Shown: positions 40,027 to 52,367 of the stretch, one piece after another
Layout: every line of letters starts with the position of its first letter
How positions within the stretch are numbered: position 1 is the first letter of the stretch
Source of the DNA: CAZHCG01 sp046484285
Lineage (GTDB): Bacteria > Myxococcota_A > Polyangia > JAAYKL01
Direction: 5' to 3'
NCBI GenBank assembly: GCA_046484285.1
Contig: JAWOBP010000098.1
Coordinates: forward strand, 32,943 to 96,942
Length of the DNA: 64,000 nucleotides
The notes under the pieces: generated by a model
Told to the model about the DNA's origin: nothing
The model's input: only the letters and a program-made list of their open reading frames with translations
The model's database searches: none
Translations under genes and position numbers: made by a program

Positions 40027-41130
40027 TCAGCAGCCGTCGTCGGAGAAGCTTTCGGCCGGTTTATCCGGGCAGGCGTCCTCGTCGTCGGGGAAGCCGTCCT
40101 CGTCGTTGTCCAGGTCGGGGCAGCCGTCCTCGTCCTCGAATCCGTCGTAGTCCTCCGCCATCAGCGGGCACTCGTCTCTCGCTCCGCGGATTCCGTCTCC
40201 GTCCTCGTCCGGCAGGACCGGCTGCCAGCTGAAGCGCAGCCCGGCCGAGAACAGGGGCGGCTCCTCGCCGGCGACCCCGAAGCCCAGAAAGAGGCCCAGC
40301 CGATGCAGGCGCGTGATCGGGAAGTCGACCCCGCCTCCCAGCCACACCGGTCGCGAGTCGGGCTCGGGCCAGGGGCCGTCGCCGGTCGCGGTCACCACCG
40401 CGCCGGCCGCCTCCAGCGACCAGGCCACGTCGTGCTTTTTGGGAATTCGCAGCGCCAGGCGCCAGAACACCTCGTCGTCCTGCTCGAAGCGCCTCGACCC
40501 GGAGCGGACCGCGTGCCGGGGCCGCAGCCGGTAGCCCAGATTGAGCGAGGCCCGGGCGCCCAGCACCTGGAAGGCGAGCGCGGCGAACGCGTCGCCCCAC
40601 AACCCTCCCTCGCCCAGCAGCCTCTCGTGATCGCCGGTGGGAATCCCGGCCTCCAGGCCCAGCAGAAAGCCCAGCCCGCCGTCGTCGGCCGCGGCGCAGC
40701 TCCACAGCAGCGCTGCGCGCAGATCGCCGATCCCCCAGCCGCTTGCGCCCATTCCGACCAGCTCGCGGTGCCCGGCGTCGAGATCGGCCGGCTCGCGCTC
40801 TCCGACCGTCCAGCCCAGCGGCATCGCCAGCGCGGCCTCCAGGTCGAGCGGCAGCCCCAGGCCGAAGGCGAAGTCGAGCAGCGCGCGCGAGGAACGGTCG
40901 GCCAGCCCGCCTCCGTAGGCGTAGCGCGCGCCGAGGTGAGCCCGCCAGCTCCACTCCGGTGCGGTCGAGGTCCCCTCGACGAGGTGCCCCCCGTCCGTCG
41001 TGATCGGAGGCTCGCTGGTGCGCGGCACCGTCCAGCGCGGCTCTCCGGCCCGGGCCGCGCAGACCGCCAGCGAGCAGATCGCGCACAGCGCGGCCACCCG
41101 CAGAAGAGTCGACCGCGCAGAACGCCTCAT
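40027..41130 (-). CDS. Outer-membrane beta-barrel protein with C-terminal thrombospondin-3-like repeats
   Basis: 367 residues with a signal peptide ending near AVCAARA. The middle (about 50-300) has alternating hydrophobic/aromatic strands as expected for a beta barrel. The C-terminal 55 residues hold Asp-rich calcium-binding motifs (DEDGDGIRGARDECP, DYDGFEDEDGCPDLDNDEDGFPDDEDACP) like thrombospondin type 3 repeats. Related proteins usually continue into an OmpA peptidoglycan-binding domain; this one stops right after SFSDDGC. It begins 21 bases after the lon stop on the same strand and may be transcribed with lon. A signal peptide and barrel are firm; the transported substrate is unknown. 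Confidence 0.8.
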   Translation of the reverse strand: MRRSARSTLLRVAALCAICSLAVCAARAGEPRWTVPRTSEPPITTDGGHLVEGTSTAPEWSWRAHLGARYAYGGGLADRSSRALLDFAFGLGLPLDLEAALAMPLGWTVGEREPADLDAGHRELVGMGASGWGIGDLRAALLWSCAAADDGGLGFLLGLEAGIPTGDHERLLGEGGLWGDAFAALAFQVLGARASLNLGYRLRPRHAVRSGSRRFEQDDEVFWRLALRIPKKHDVAWSLEAAGAVVTATGDGPWPEPDSRPVWLGGGVDFPITRLHRLGLFLGFGVAGEEPPLFSAGLRFSWQPVLPDEDGDGIRGARDECPLMAEDYDGFEDEDGCPDLDNDEDGFPDDEDACPDKPAESFSDDGC

Positions 41131-41151
41131 CTCGAAAAGCTCCGGCGGCCT

Positions 41152-43608
<2,457 letters not shown>

Positions 43609-43648
43609 ACAAATTCCTCGCGAAAAAACCCGCTCGCTCTGACGGAGG

Positions 43649-44914
<1,266 letters not shown>

Positions 44915-44991
44915 CCACCTCTTCGGCTTCGATCGCTCATTGCTCGTTCAATTATAGACTCGCGCTCGCCGCTCGCAACACCCCCGGGCGT

Positions 44992-45627
44992 TCAATCTCC
45001 GCTCCCTCGCGGCTCGAACACTTCGTCGACGATACCGTACTCCTCGGCCTCGCCGGCGGTCATGATGTAATCGCGATCCGTGTCGTGCTTGACCTTGTCG
45101 TGCGGCTGCCCGGTGTGCAGCGTCAGAATCTCGTTGAGCCGCTCGCGCAGCCTCAGGATCTCCCGGGCGTGGATCTCGATGTCGGACGCCTGGCCCTGCA
45201 CGCCGCCGATCGGCTGGTGGATCATCACCCGCGAGTTGGGCAGCGCCATCCGCCGCTTCTCGCTGCCGGCGGCGAGTAGCACCGCGGCCATCGAGGCGGC
45301 CTGCCCGAAGCAGATCGTCGCCACCGGCGGCCTGATGTACCGCATCGTGTCGTAGATCGCCAGCCCGGCGTTGACCGACCCGCCCGGGGAGTTGATGTAG
45401 ACCGAGATCTCCTTTTCCGGGTCGTCCGACTCTAGATAAATCATCTGCGCCACGACGATGTTCGCCACCTCGTCGCTGATCGGAGTTCCCAAAAAGACGA
45501 TCCGGTCCTTGAGCAGTCGGGAGAAGATGTCCCAGCTGCGCTCGCCCCGATGCGTCTGCTCCACCACCTGCGGGTAGGGGACGAAGGTCCCGTCGATCCC
45601 GCGGCTGTTTCCGTCTGCGTCGCTCAT
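44992..45627 (-). CDS. clpP: ATP-dependent Clp protease proteolytic subunit ClpP
   Basis: 211 residues from ATG 45627 (GTG 45636 is possible; GTGGGG lies just before the ATG). Catalytic triad Ser112 (GQAASMAA), His137 (MIHQP) and Asp186 (DTDRD) is complete. The N-terminal segment contains VVEQTHRGERSWDIFSRLL, typical of ClpP, and the hydrophobic-pocket residues for ClpX loops are in the usual places. It forms a double-ring peptidase for ClpX or ClpA. The gene begins 9 bases after the tig stop. Confidence 0.97.
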   Translation of the reverse strand: MSDADGNSRGIDGTFVPYPQVVEQTHRGERSWDIFSRLLKDRIVFLGTPISDEVANIVVAQMIYLESDDPEKEISVYINSPGGSVNAGLAIYDTMRYIRPPVATICFGQAASMAAVLLAAGSEKRRMALPNSRVMIHQPIGGVQGQASDIEIHAREILRLRERLNEILTLHTGQPHDKVKHDTDRDYIMTAGEAEEYGIVDEVFEPRGSGD

Positions 45628-45636
45628 GATCCCCAC

Positions 45637-46986
45637 TCACTGCTCCGTGTCGGGTCGATCCCCGGCCTCGTCGCTTTCGGAAGTCTCTTCCTCTTCGTCG
45701 TCCTCGACCTCGAGAATCTTAACCTTCCCGAGCGCATACTCAAAAACCTTGTCCTCCAAAATCCGCATCTCCAGGCGGGCGCGCTGGTCTCCGTGGCCCA
45801 GCTCGGCGCGGATCTTGGGTGCCGGAGCGCCGCTCTTCTCCGCGATGCGGCTCACCTCGGACTCCACGTCGTCGTCGCTCACCTCGATATCGGCGTGCCG
45901 GGCGATCTCGCGAACCAGGAAATGACGCTGCACCATCTCGCGCGCCCGCTGCTCGCTGCCCTCCTGCATGGTGCGCATCATCTCGGCTTGCTGCTCGTCC
46001 TGCTCGTCGTCGCCGCTCTGCTCGTCCAGGCCTCCGAGCACCCGGCCCAGCTCCTGGCGCATCGCCTCGGTCTGGCGCTGCACCACGTTCTCGGGCAGCT
46101 CCATCTCGTTCTTCTCGGCGAGCTCGTCCAACAGCTGGCGCTGGAGGCCGTCGCGCTGCGACTCCTCGCGGGTCTCCTTCATCTTCTTTACCACGTCCCG
46201 GCGCAGCTCCTCGCGCGTCTCGAAGTCGCCGAGGTCCTTGGCCAGCTCGTCGTCCAGCTCGGGAAGGCACCGCTCGCGCACCGCGGTGACCTTCGCCATG
46301 AACCTGACCCGCTCCCGGCCCTCCTCAGACTCGCCGAAGTCGATGACCTTCTCCTCCCCCGGCTCGGCTCCCTCCAGCGCCTCCAGCAGCGGCTCCGGAG
46401 TGCCGTCCACCGGATCGAGCGGAATCTCCTGGCCCTGGGCCGAGTCCCTCCACTCCCCGTCCTGCCAGCGTTTCAGATCGACCGTGACCAGGTCGCCGGC
46501 GCGGGCCGGCCGGGGCTCGTCCAGATCCACGGCCGCGGCCTGGCTGCGCCGCAACCTCTCCAGCTCCCGGTCCACCTCCTCGTCGTCGGGGGTCGTCGGG
46601 CGCCTGCGCAACTCGACCCCCTCCCAGTCGATCCGCTCCAGTTGCGGCGCGACCTCGACCTTGGCGGTGAAGTGAAAGCCGCCGTCCTCCTCCACTATCT
46701 GGTCGAAATCCAGCTCCGGCTCGCCGAGGGGCTGCAGGTCGTTCTCCGCCAGCGCCTGGACGAAAGCGCGAGGCACCAGCTCGCCGCGGACCTCGGAGAG
46801 CACCGCGTCGCCGAACAGCCTGCGCAGCACTCCGCGCGGGGCCTTGCCCTTGCGGAATCCGCGCACCCTGACCTCGCGGGCCAGCTTGGCGTACGCCTTG
46901 TCGGCGGCTGCTGCGATCTCGGCCCTTGGCACCGTGATGTCCAGCTCGATCAGTACCGGGCTGATCCTCTTGATAGACGACGGCAA
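45637..46986 (-). CDS. tig: Trigger factor (ribosome-associated chaperone / peptidyl-prolyl isomerase)
   Basis: About 449 residues. The start is set to TTG 46986: an AGGAGG sits 7 bases upstream of it and inside the first codons of the alternative ATG at 47001. The N-terminal ribosome-binding domain has the signature GFRKGKAPRGVL. The PPIase domain (about 155-245) and a long helical C-terminal domain with an acidic end follow. It binds nascent chains at the ribosome exit. It is the first gene of the cluster, and a -35/-10-like promoter precedes it. A run of Asp/Glu/Gln (GDDEQDEQQAEM) within the C-terminal domain is a small insertion compared with E. coli. Confidence 0.95.
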   Translation of the reverse strand: MPSSIKRISPVLIELDITVPRAEIAAAADKAYAKLAREVRVRGFRKGKAPRGVLRRLFGDAVLSEVRGELVPRAFVQALAENDLQPLGEPELDFDQIVEEDGGFHFTAKVEVAPQLERIDWEGVELRRRPTTPDDEEVDRELERLRRSQAAAVDLDEPRPARAGDLVTVDLKRWQDGEWRDSAQGQEIPLDPVDGTPEPLLEALEGAEPGEEKVIDFGESEEGRERVRFMAKVTAVRERCLPELDDELAKDLGDFETREELRRDVVKKMKETREESQRDGLQRQLLDELAEKNEMELPENVVQRQTEAMRQELGRVLGGLDEQSGDDEQDEQQAEMMRTMQEGSEQRAREMVQRHFLVREIARHADIEVSDDDVESEVSRIAEKSGAPAPKIRAELGHGDQRARLEMRILEDKVFEYALGKVKILEVEDDEEEETSESDEAGDRPDTEQ

Positions 46987-47125
46987 TACAACCCTCCTCA
47001 TACGACCGCGATGCGCTCGCGGCCGTTTTCTCTCTGGCCGGGGTGCGCGGCTCGGAACCCGCGCCCGACGCGGTCGGCGGCGGCGCCGCTTCCCGCCGAG
47101 CGCCGAAGCGTCTCGAAGATGAAAC

Positions 47126-47154
47126 TACTAGCGCTCGCTGCGCCGCCATGTCAA
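47126..47154 (-). promoter_or_regulatory. Putative sigma-70 promoter of tig-clpP-clpX-lon
   Basis: On the minus strand TTGACA (47154-47149, perfect consensus -35) is followed after 17 bases by CTAGTA (47131-47126), a weak -10. It lies 140 bases upstream of the tig start and downstream of the marR stop, leaving a long 5' leader. Confidence 0.5.
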
Positions 47155-47235
47155 GCGGGCACGGTCCGACACTCCCGCGCTACCGGGTATGCGTTCGGGA
47201 CGTCTCTGGTCGATGACGCCTCGGGCGAGACGAGC

Positions 47236-47688
47236 TCAGTCGTAGCTCTTGCCCAGCAACTCCGACAGCGTCTTGATCGAGTCGATGAATCCCTGCTTCT
47301 CCGAAACGCTCAGCTTGTCGAACAGGGACTGGTAGCTCTCGCGCACGCGCTTGCGGCGGCGGCGCATCAGCTGGCGTCCCTGGTCGGTCAGCTCGACCAT
47401 CACGACGCGCCCGTCGTACGGTCCGCGAACCTTGTTCACCAGGCCGGACTTGGTCAGACGCGCCACCATCTCGGAGGTGGTGCTCTGAGCCGAGCCGACC
47501 TGGCGGCCGAGGTTGCCCACCGAGATCGGGCCGTGGTTGTGGATCACCGACAGCACCTTGTACTGGCCGTAGGAGATGTCCTCCTGGACCTTGCTGCCGC
47601 TGAGCAGATCGAGGCGACGCATCAGGTCCTGGGCAATCTCTTCGACCTGATCGACCATGTCCATCACGTTGTCAGTCGATGCCTGCAT
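47236..47688 (-). CDS. MarR-family transcriptional regulator
   Basis: 150 residues with the MarR winged-helix fold: ISYGQYKVLSVIHNHGPISVGNLGRQVG, STTSEMVARLTKSGLV and the wing with the conserved DGRVVMVELTDQG. An AAGGGG precedes the ATG. MarR proteins are usually repressors that respond to small ligands or oxidation. The gene lies upstream of the tig cluster on the same strand, but a separate promoter and 235-base gap suggest separate transcription. A TCTAATTAGA palindrome in its own leader may be the operator. The ligand and target genes are unknown. Confidence 0.85.
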   Translation of the reverse strand: MQASTDNVMDMVDQVEEIAQDLMRRLDLLSGSKVQEDISYGQYKVLSVIHNHGPISVGNLGRQVGSAQSTTSEMVARLTKSGLVNKVRGPYDGRVVMVELTDQGRQLMRRRRKRVRESYQSLFDKLSVSEKQGFIDSIKTLSELLGKSYD

Positions 47689-47750
47689 CTCTTTCCCCTT
47701 TTCTTTTTCTTTTCCATCCCGCCGTCGCCGTCATCCCCACGATGAACGGC

Positions 47751-47760
47751 TCTAATTAGA
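47751..47760 (-). promoter_or_regulatory. Palindrome TCTAATTAGA, possible operator in the marR leader
   Basis: A perfect 10-bp palindrome flanked by CGGC/ACGG lies 63 bases upstream of the MarR-type start and downstream of a plausible -10 (TATAGA, near 47780). AT-rich palindromes of this kind are typical MarR-family binding sites, and autoregulation is common. Confidence 0.35.
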
Positions 47761-47928
47761 ACGGCTTCTTTTCGACCTCTATATCACGAAAAAAATTAGC
47801 TACAACACCCTAACCTATTCCCTTCGAACTTTTTTGAATATTCGTTCTCTCTGTAATTAAAATTTCACTTTTGAAAGACAAGCCCTGAAAAGGTGTCGCG
47901 CCTTCGACATTGCAACGATTGCCGACTG

Positions 47929-48426
47929 TTACGTGCTCTTGGCAAACTCTGATAGCGGCACATGGTGTGCCGGATGTATGAGATCCGGGGCCAAATCGAG
48001 TACCTGGGCGATCACGAACGGCCTCTCGGTCAGCCTTGGATGGGGTATGGTCAGGCGCTCGGTGTTCAAGACCAGGTCCTCGAAAAAGAGGATGTCCATG
48101 TCTATCTCGCGCGGTCCCCAGCGGGGCCTTCCGCCGCGTTTCCTGCCGAGCTCCTCCTCGGCGCGCAGCAGCTCGGCGAGCAGCTCGGACGGAGACAGCG
48201 AGGTTCGCAGCTCGGCGACCGCGTTTAGGAATCGCGGCTGATCCTCGAGCCCCCACGGCGCGGTCTCCACGACCCGCGTCGCTCGCGAGACCTCTATTCG
48301 CGGATGATTGTCGAGCCACGCCAGCGCCGCCTCGATCTGCGCGCGCCGATCGCCCAGGTTGCTGCCCAGGCCGACGAATGCGAGCCGGCTCGATGAGGAT
48401 ACCCGTGGTGAGCCGGCTCCCGTCAT
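47929..48426 (-). CDS. folK: 2-amino-4-hydroxy-6-hydroxymethyldihydropteridine pyrophosphokinase
   Basis: 165 residues from ATG 48426. HPPK signature segments are complete: AFVGLGSNLGDRRAQIEAAL, ETAPWGLEDQPRFLNAVAEL, RWGPREIDMDILFFEDLVL and IPHPRLTERPFV. The enzyme transfers pyrophosphate from ATP to the pterin in folate synthesis. The ATG overlaps the TGA of the upstream envelope gene by one base (TGATG), so translation is coupled although the functions differ. No other fol gene is here. A shorter start at the second Met is not needed, as the N-terminal residues MTGAGSPRVSSSS are simply a nonconserved extension. Confidence 0.95.
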   Translation of the reverse strand: MTGAGSPRVSSSSRLAFVGLGSNLGDRRAQIEAALAWLDNHPRIEVSRATRVVETAPWGLEDQPRFLNAVAELRTSLSPSELLAELLRAEEELGRKRGGRPRWGPREIDMDILFFEDLVLNTERLTIPHPRLTERPFVIAQVLDLAPDLIHPAHHVPLSEFAKST

Positions 48427-49361
48427 CAGAAAGCGTAGATGATCCCCGCTCGCCCGCCCAGGTCCAGCGCCAATCCCGGAGTGTTCCATGGATCCGAGAC
48501 GCGGGCTCCGGGCACGACGACCGGGCCCGTCGCCACCACGGCCTCGAGCACGGCGCTCCAGGCCTTCCAGATCAGCACCTCGATTCCCGCCGCGCCTTCG
48601 AACGAGATCCAGATCGCGGTCTGGTGATGCTCGCGCATCATGAACAGCGGAACGGCCGAGACCCGCGCCGGCAAGCCGATCCGATCGGTCAGCTTCCAGA
48701 GCCCGAGCAGGCCCAGGCGCAGCTCGATCTCCCCGGTGGGAACGCCGGTCCCGCCCACCGGCTCTTCCCCGGCGAACGCGGCGAAACCGACTCCGCCGTG
48801 CAGGTGGAGCCAACCGGCCAGCCGGTAGCTCAGATCGACGACCAGCGGCACCCGCGGCCGGCTCCACTCCGCCAGTACCGGCCACGATGCTCCGATCGAG
48901 ACTCCCAACCTCATCCCGCGAGGCTCCTCGCCCTTTTCGGTATCGCCCTTTTCCGGCTCGCCTTCGCTCTCCTTTTCTTTCTCCAGGCCGCCGATCCGGG
49001 CGCGCACCTCCTCGCGGTCCTCGGCCTCCGGGGACATGCGGAGGTACATCTCGTAGTTGTCGACCGCGTTGCTCTCCTCGCCGAGCTCCTCGTGACATCT
49101 ACCGATGTTGTAGAGTATCTCCGGCGCGGGGGCGAGCTCGTAGGCGAGCTCGAAGTGCTCGATCGCCTCGCGATAGCGACCGGCCCGGAAGCGATCGCGA
49201 CCTTTCTCGAAGTGATCGCGGGCCAGCTCGCGATCCTGGTCCGCGACCTTCTTCGTCTCCGGCTCCGGCTCCTCCCCGCCGCCCGGCGCGGCGGCCGGGA
49301 CCAGCAACAGCGCCGCCAGGCACTGCAGCGCGACCGGGCTGCAGCGCCGCGAGCTACTCAC
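48426..49361 (-). CDS. TPR and beta-barrel-like envelope protein
   Basis: 311 residues from GTG 49361 (GGAGGAAGCG just upstream). The signal peptide MSSSRRCSPVALQCLAALLL is followed by a Pro/Glu linker, then two TPRs (about 45-125; GRDRFRAGRYREAIEHFELAYELAP and PEILYNIGRCHEELGE). A Lys/Glu-rich linker (EKEKESEGEPEKGDTEKGEE) leads to a roughly 160-residue beta-rich C-terminal domain of alternating strands ending in Phe (AGIIYAF), a typical outer-membrane barrel end. The first bases overlap the stop of the preceding CBM9-like gene by 8. Function is unknown; similar TPR-barrel fusions occur in Myxococcota-like genomes. Confidence 0.75.
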   Translation of the reverse strand: MSSSRRCSPVALQCLAALLLVPAAAPGGGEEPEPETKKVADQDRELARDHFEKGRDRFRAGRYREAIEHFELAYELAPAPEILYNIGRCHEELGEESNAVDNYEMYLRMSPEAEDREEVRARIGGLEKEKESEGEPEKGDTEKGEEPRGMRLGVSIGASWPVLAEWSRPRVPLVVDLSYRLAGWLHLHGGVGFAAFAGEEPVGGTGVPTGEIELRLGLLGLWKLTDRIGLPARVSAVPLFMMREHHQTAIWISFEGAAGIEVLIWKAWSAVLEAVVATGPVVVPGARVSDPWNTPGLALDLGGRAGIIYAF

Positions 49362-50640
49362 CGCTTCCTCCGTCCGCAGCCGCGTCGCCGCCGCTCTCCC
49401 CGTCCGATCCGGCCGGGCCGGAATCCGCGCCCTGCTCTTGCTGGCGGGCCGGGAACCGCAACGGGGCGAAGCGGTCCAGCGCGTGGAAGTCTCCGCGCAG
49501 CGGGGGCGACCAGGCGGTGTAGATCGTCTCGTCGCGCGTGACGTCCACCCTGAAGAAATTGGCGCGCCAGCTCTCGTCCGGCCGCGGAGGAACGCCGCCT
49601 CCCGCCTTCATGTTTGCGAACGGAATCGCGATCTCGGCGCTCCAGCCGCGATCCGCCTCGTCGTCGTTCAGCTCTCCGTCGCGCGCGACCGCCACCCGCG
49701 CGTTGCTCGACCACGAGTTGCGGTTCTTGCGATACGAGGGCAGGTGAGAGTCGAAGACCACCCCGGCCGGGCTGACCTGGATCTCGTAGTAGTGCTTCTT
49801 GTCGCCTTTGGGATCGAAAAACATCTCGAACGCGTCCTGGTGCCAGAGCTCGTCGTCGTGCTCGCTGTACTCGCTGCGCAGAAAGTCGTCGACCGCGCTC
49901 ATCGACACGTAGAGGTTCTCCGCGTCGCGAGCCAGCCGCACCTCGGTCGTCCTGCGCTTCTCCGGGCTGCCCGAGACGGTGCGGAAGAACTGCTCCAGGA
50001 CGGCGGCCTCGGACCAGGCCGGATCGCCGCTCGGATCGCCGTCGAGCTCGGGCGCCTTTTCTATCCACGGAACTGCCACCGGCTCGGCCCGCTCCTTTTC
50101 GATCTCCACCCGCGCGCCGATCACGCGCTCGCTGCCGTCCTCGGGCCCGGAGATCACCTCCATGCGATCCTCTCCGCGCCACAGCCCGACGCGCAGCTCG
50201 AGCGCCGGCGAGTCCCAGCTGGCGGGAATCTCGATTCGCTGCGGATCCTCGATCACCATCCCGGGGCGCCAGTGCTCCGGCTGGAAGTGCTCGCGAATCG
50301 GCCCGGCCGAGTCGCGGTTCAACCGCGAGCGCCCCTCGGCGTCCACCACGTGCGTGAAGAGGCGCCAGCCCGGACCGGGAGCCTCTTCGCACTTCCAGTA
50401 CCAGACGACCGGCAGCGCCTTTCCCGGATCAGCCTGCTCTCGGGGCAGATCGCAGCCGAGCAGCTCGACCTTGCCGCCCAGATCCGCGCCGATGCGGTGA
50501 TCGATCTTCTTCGGTGCCGCATCGAGTATCAGCCTGGAGACCCGATCGCTCTCGTCGGAGGTCTCGTAGCTGGTCCGCTCCACGCAACACGTGCCCAGTA
50601 GCGCCAAAAGCGCCACCCCGATCGAACCGCGAACCGTCAT
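49354..50640 (-). CDS. Lipoprotein with carbohydrate-binding family-9-like domain
   Basis: 428 residues from ATG 50640 (GGGGAGG 7 bases upstream; a TTG at 50646 is less likely). A signal peptide with lipobox-like LLGTCC is followed by an N-terminal domain (about 35-195) of unknown type. The C-terminal domain (about 200-400) carries FFRTVSGSP, TTEVRLARDAENLYVSM and DDELWHQDAFEMFFDPKGD, which match CBM9-like proteins (carbohydrate-binding fold with conserved Trp). It ends in a low-complexity Gly/Ser/Asp/Glu tail. It overlaps the next gene by 8 bases, so the two envelope proteins are probably co-produced. Predicted role: surface carbohydrate binding; the ligand is unknown. Confidence 0.8.
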   Translation of the reverse strand: MTVRGSIGVALLALLGTCCVERTSYETSDESDRVSRLILDAAPKKIDHRIGADLGGKVELLGCDLPREQADPGKALPVVWYWKCEEAPGPGWRLFTHVVDAEGRSRLNRDSAGPIREHFQPEHWRPGMVIEDPQRIEIPASWDSPALELRVGLWRGEDRMEVISGPEDGSERVIGARVEIEKERAEPVAVPWIEKAPELDGDPSGDPAWSEAAVLEQFFRTVSGSPEKRRTTEVRLARDAENLYVSMSAVDDFLRSEYSEHDDELWHQDAFEMFFDPKGDKKHYYEIQVSPAGVVFDSHLPSYRKNRNSWSSNARVAVARDGELNDDEADRGWSAEIAIPFANMKAGGGVPPRPDESWRANFFRVDVTRDETIYTAWSPPLRGDFHALDRFAPLRFPARQQEQGADSGPAGSDGESGGDAAADGGSGE

Positions 50641-50656
50641 TGGCAACCCTCCCCGG

Positions 50657-52255
50657 TCAGCGCCGCGCCTTGCGCCGCGCCTTGCGTTGCTGCTTGCGCT
50701 TGGCCTTGGCCTTGGCCTTGCTCCCCGCCGAGCGCTTGGAACGCTGTTGTCCCGCGCCTTGCTCGGCCACCGCGGCCTGGAGCAGCTCCTGGGACATCCC
50801 TCCCATCGGACCGGACGGGACGCCGGGCAGGGAGGGCGCGCCTTCGAACTGCTGGCCCACCTGGGACTTCATCTTGCGGGCCATCGCCAGCTGGCGCATG
50901 CCCGGAATCTTGGAGAGCATCCCGGCCTGCTGGCCGATGTTGCCCATCATCTGGCGCACCCCCGAGAAGCGCTGCAGCAACGACTTCACGTCCTTGACCT
51001 CGCGACCCGAGCCGCGGGCCACGCGCTCGACCCTGGAGGGCTGGGAGTCGAACAGCGATACGTCGGCGCGCTCCTTGGGAGTCATCGACTGGATCATCGC
51101 CTCGATCCGAACCAGCTCTCGGTCGTCGACGTCAATCCCCTCGGGCATGCCGTCCTGGAAGAACGGCAGCTTCTCCATCAGGTCGCCGAGCGACCCCATC
51201 TTCTTGATCGCGCGGATCTGGTCGAGAAAATCGAACATCGTGAACTGCCCGCGCAGCATGCGGCGGGCGTCCTTCTCCGCCTTGTCGGCGTCGACCACCT
51301 CCTCGAAGTCCTCGACCAGCCCGACCACGTCGCCCATTCCCAGGATGCGGGAGGCCAGCCCTTCGGGCCGGAACTGCTCGAGCTTGTCCATCGCCTCGCC
51401 GACGCCCAAAAACTTGATCGGAGCGCCTGTGGTTTCCTTGATCGAAAGCGCCGCCCCGCCGCGCGCGTCTCCGTCGAGCTTGGTCAGCACCACGCCGCTC
51501 AGATCGAGCCGCTCGTGGAACTCGGCGGCGGTCTTGACCGCATCCTGGCCGATCATCGCGTCGGCCACGAGCAGGATGTTCTTCGGCTTGACCGTCTTCT
51601 TGATGTCGAAAAGCTCCTGCATCAGCTTCTCGTCGACGGTCTGGCGGCCCGCGGTGTCGAACAGCACGAAGTCGCGCCGGTCCTGGCGAGCGCGCTTCAT
51701 CGCTTCTTTGCAGATCGCCACCGCATCGCCGCTTTCGAAGTCGGCGAAGACCGGGATCTCCAACCGCTCGCCGAGCACCTGGAGCTGCTCGATCGCGGCC
51801 GGCCGGTAGACGTCGGCGGCGACCAGCAGCGGGCGGTGACCCTGCTTTTCCAAAAAGCGGGCCAGCTTGGCGGTGGTGGTCGTCTTGCCCACGCCGTTGA
51901 GCCCCACCATCATCACGCCGGTGGGGGTCCCCTTGGACGCGGCGGCGAGCTCGGTCTCGACCGGGCCCATCATCGCGGTCAGCTCGTCCTGGCAGACCTT
52001 GACGAAGGCGTCGGTGGGCGAGATGCGCAGCTTCTGGCCGCTCCTGGCCCGCGTCGAGAGCCTGACCACCTCTCCGAGCGCCTTCTCCCTGACCCTTCCC
52101 AGGAACTGCTTGGTCAGCTCCAGGTCGACGTCGGCCTCGAGCAACGAGAGCCTGATGTCGCGCAACGAGGCGTCGACGACCTTCTCGTCGATTTCGGCCT
52201 CGCCCTGCATGCGCTGGCGCGCCTTGCGAAAACCTTTTTGCAGTGTCTCCAGCAT
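50657..52255 (-). CDS. ffh: Signal recognition particle protein Ffh
   Basis: 532 residues. NG domain with GLNGVGKTTTTAKLA (G1), DTAGR (G3), and TKLDGDARGGAALSI; the M domain begins near 300 and ends in RVARGSGREVKDVKSLL, the 4.5S RNA-binding helix. It targets nascent membrane proteins to FtsY. The last 75 residues are an unusual Gly/Gln stretch followed by a Lys/Arg-rich tail (KRSAGSKAKAKAKRKQQRK), longer than in E. coli. A GGAGAG precedes the ATG. The gene lies 16 bases before the CBM9 lipoprotein start on the same strand and may share its transcript. Confidence 0.97.
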   Translation of the reverse strand: MLETLQKGFRKARQRMQGEAEIDEKVVDASLRDIRLSLLEADVDLELTKQFLGRVREKALGEVVRLSTRARSGQKLRISPTDAFVKVCQDELTAMMGPVETELAAASKGTPTGVMMVGLNGVGKTTTTAKLARFLEKQGHRPLLVAADVYRPAAIEQLQVLGERLEIPVFADFESGDAVAICKEAMKRARQDRRDFVLFDTAGRQTVDEKLMQELFDIKKTVKPKNILLVADAMIGQDAVKTAAEFHERLDLSGVVLTKLDGDARGGAALSIKETTGAPIKFLGVGEAMDKLEQFRPEGLASRILGMGDVVGLVEDFEEVVDADKAEKDARRMLRGQFTMFDFLDQIRAIKKMGSLGDLMEKLPFFQDGMPEGIDVDDRELVRIEAMIQSMTPKERADVSLFDSQPSRVERVARGSGREVKDVKSLLQRFSGVRQMMGNIGQQAGMLSKIPGMRQLAMARKMKSQVGQQFEGAPSLPGVPSGPMGGMSQELLQAAVAEQGAGQQRSKRSAGSKAKAKAKRKQQRKARRKARR

Positions 52256-52367
52256 CTGTAAATTCTCTCCGAGCAGAAGAGGGCAGCAGCCCTAAGCCGG
52301 GCCTCGACGGGAGCAGATCTGGTACCACAAACCGGCGGCGCTTTCCAGCGGTTGGGGTCGCGGCCGA

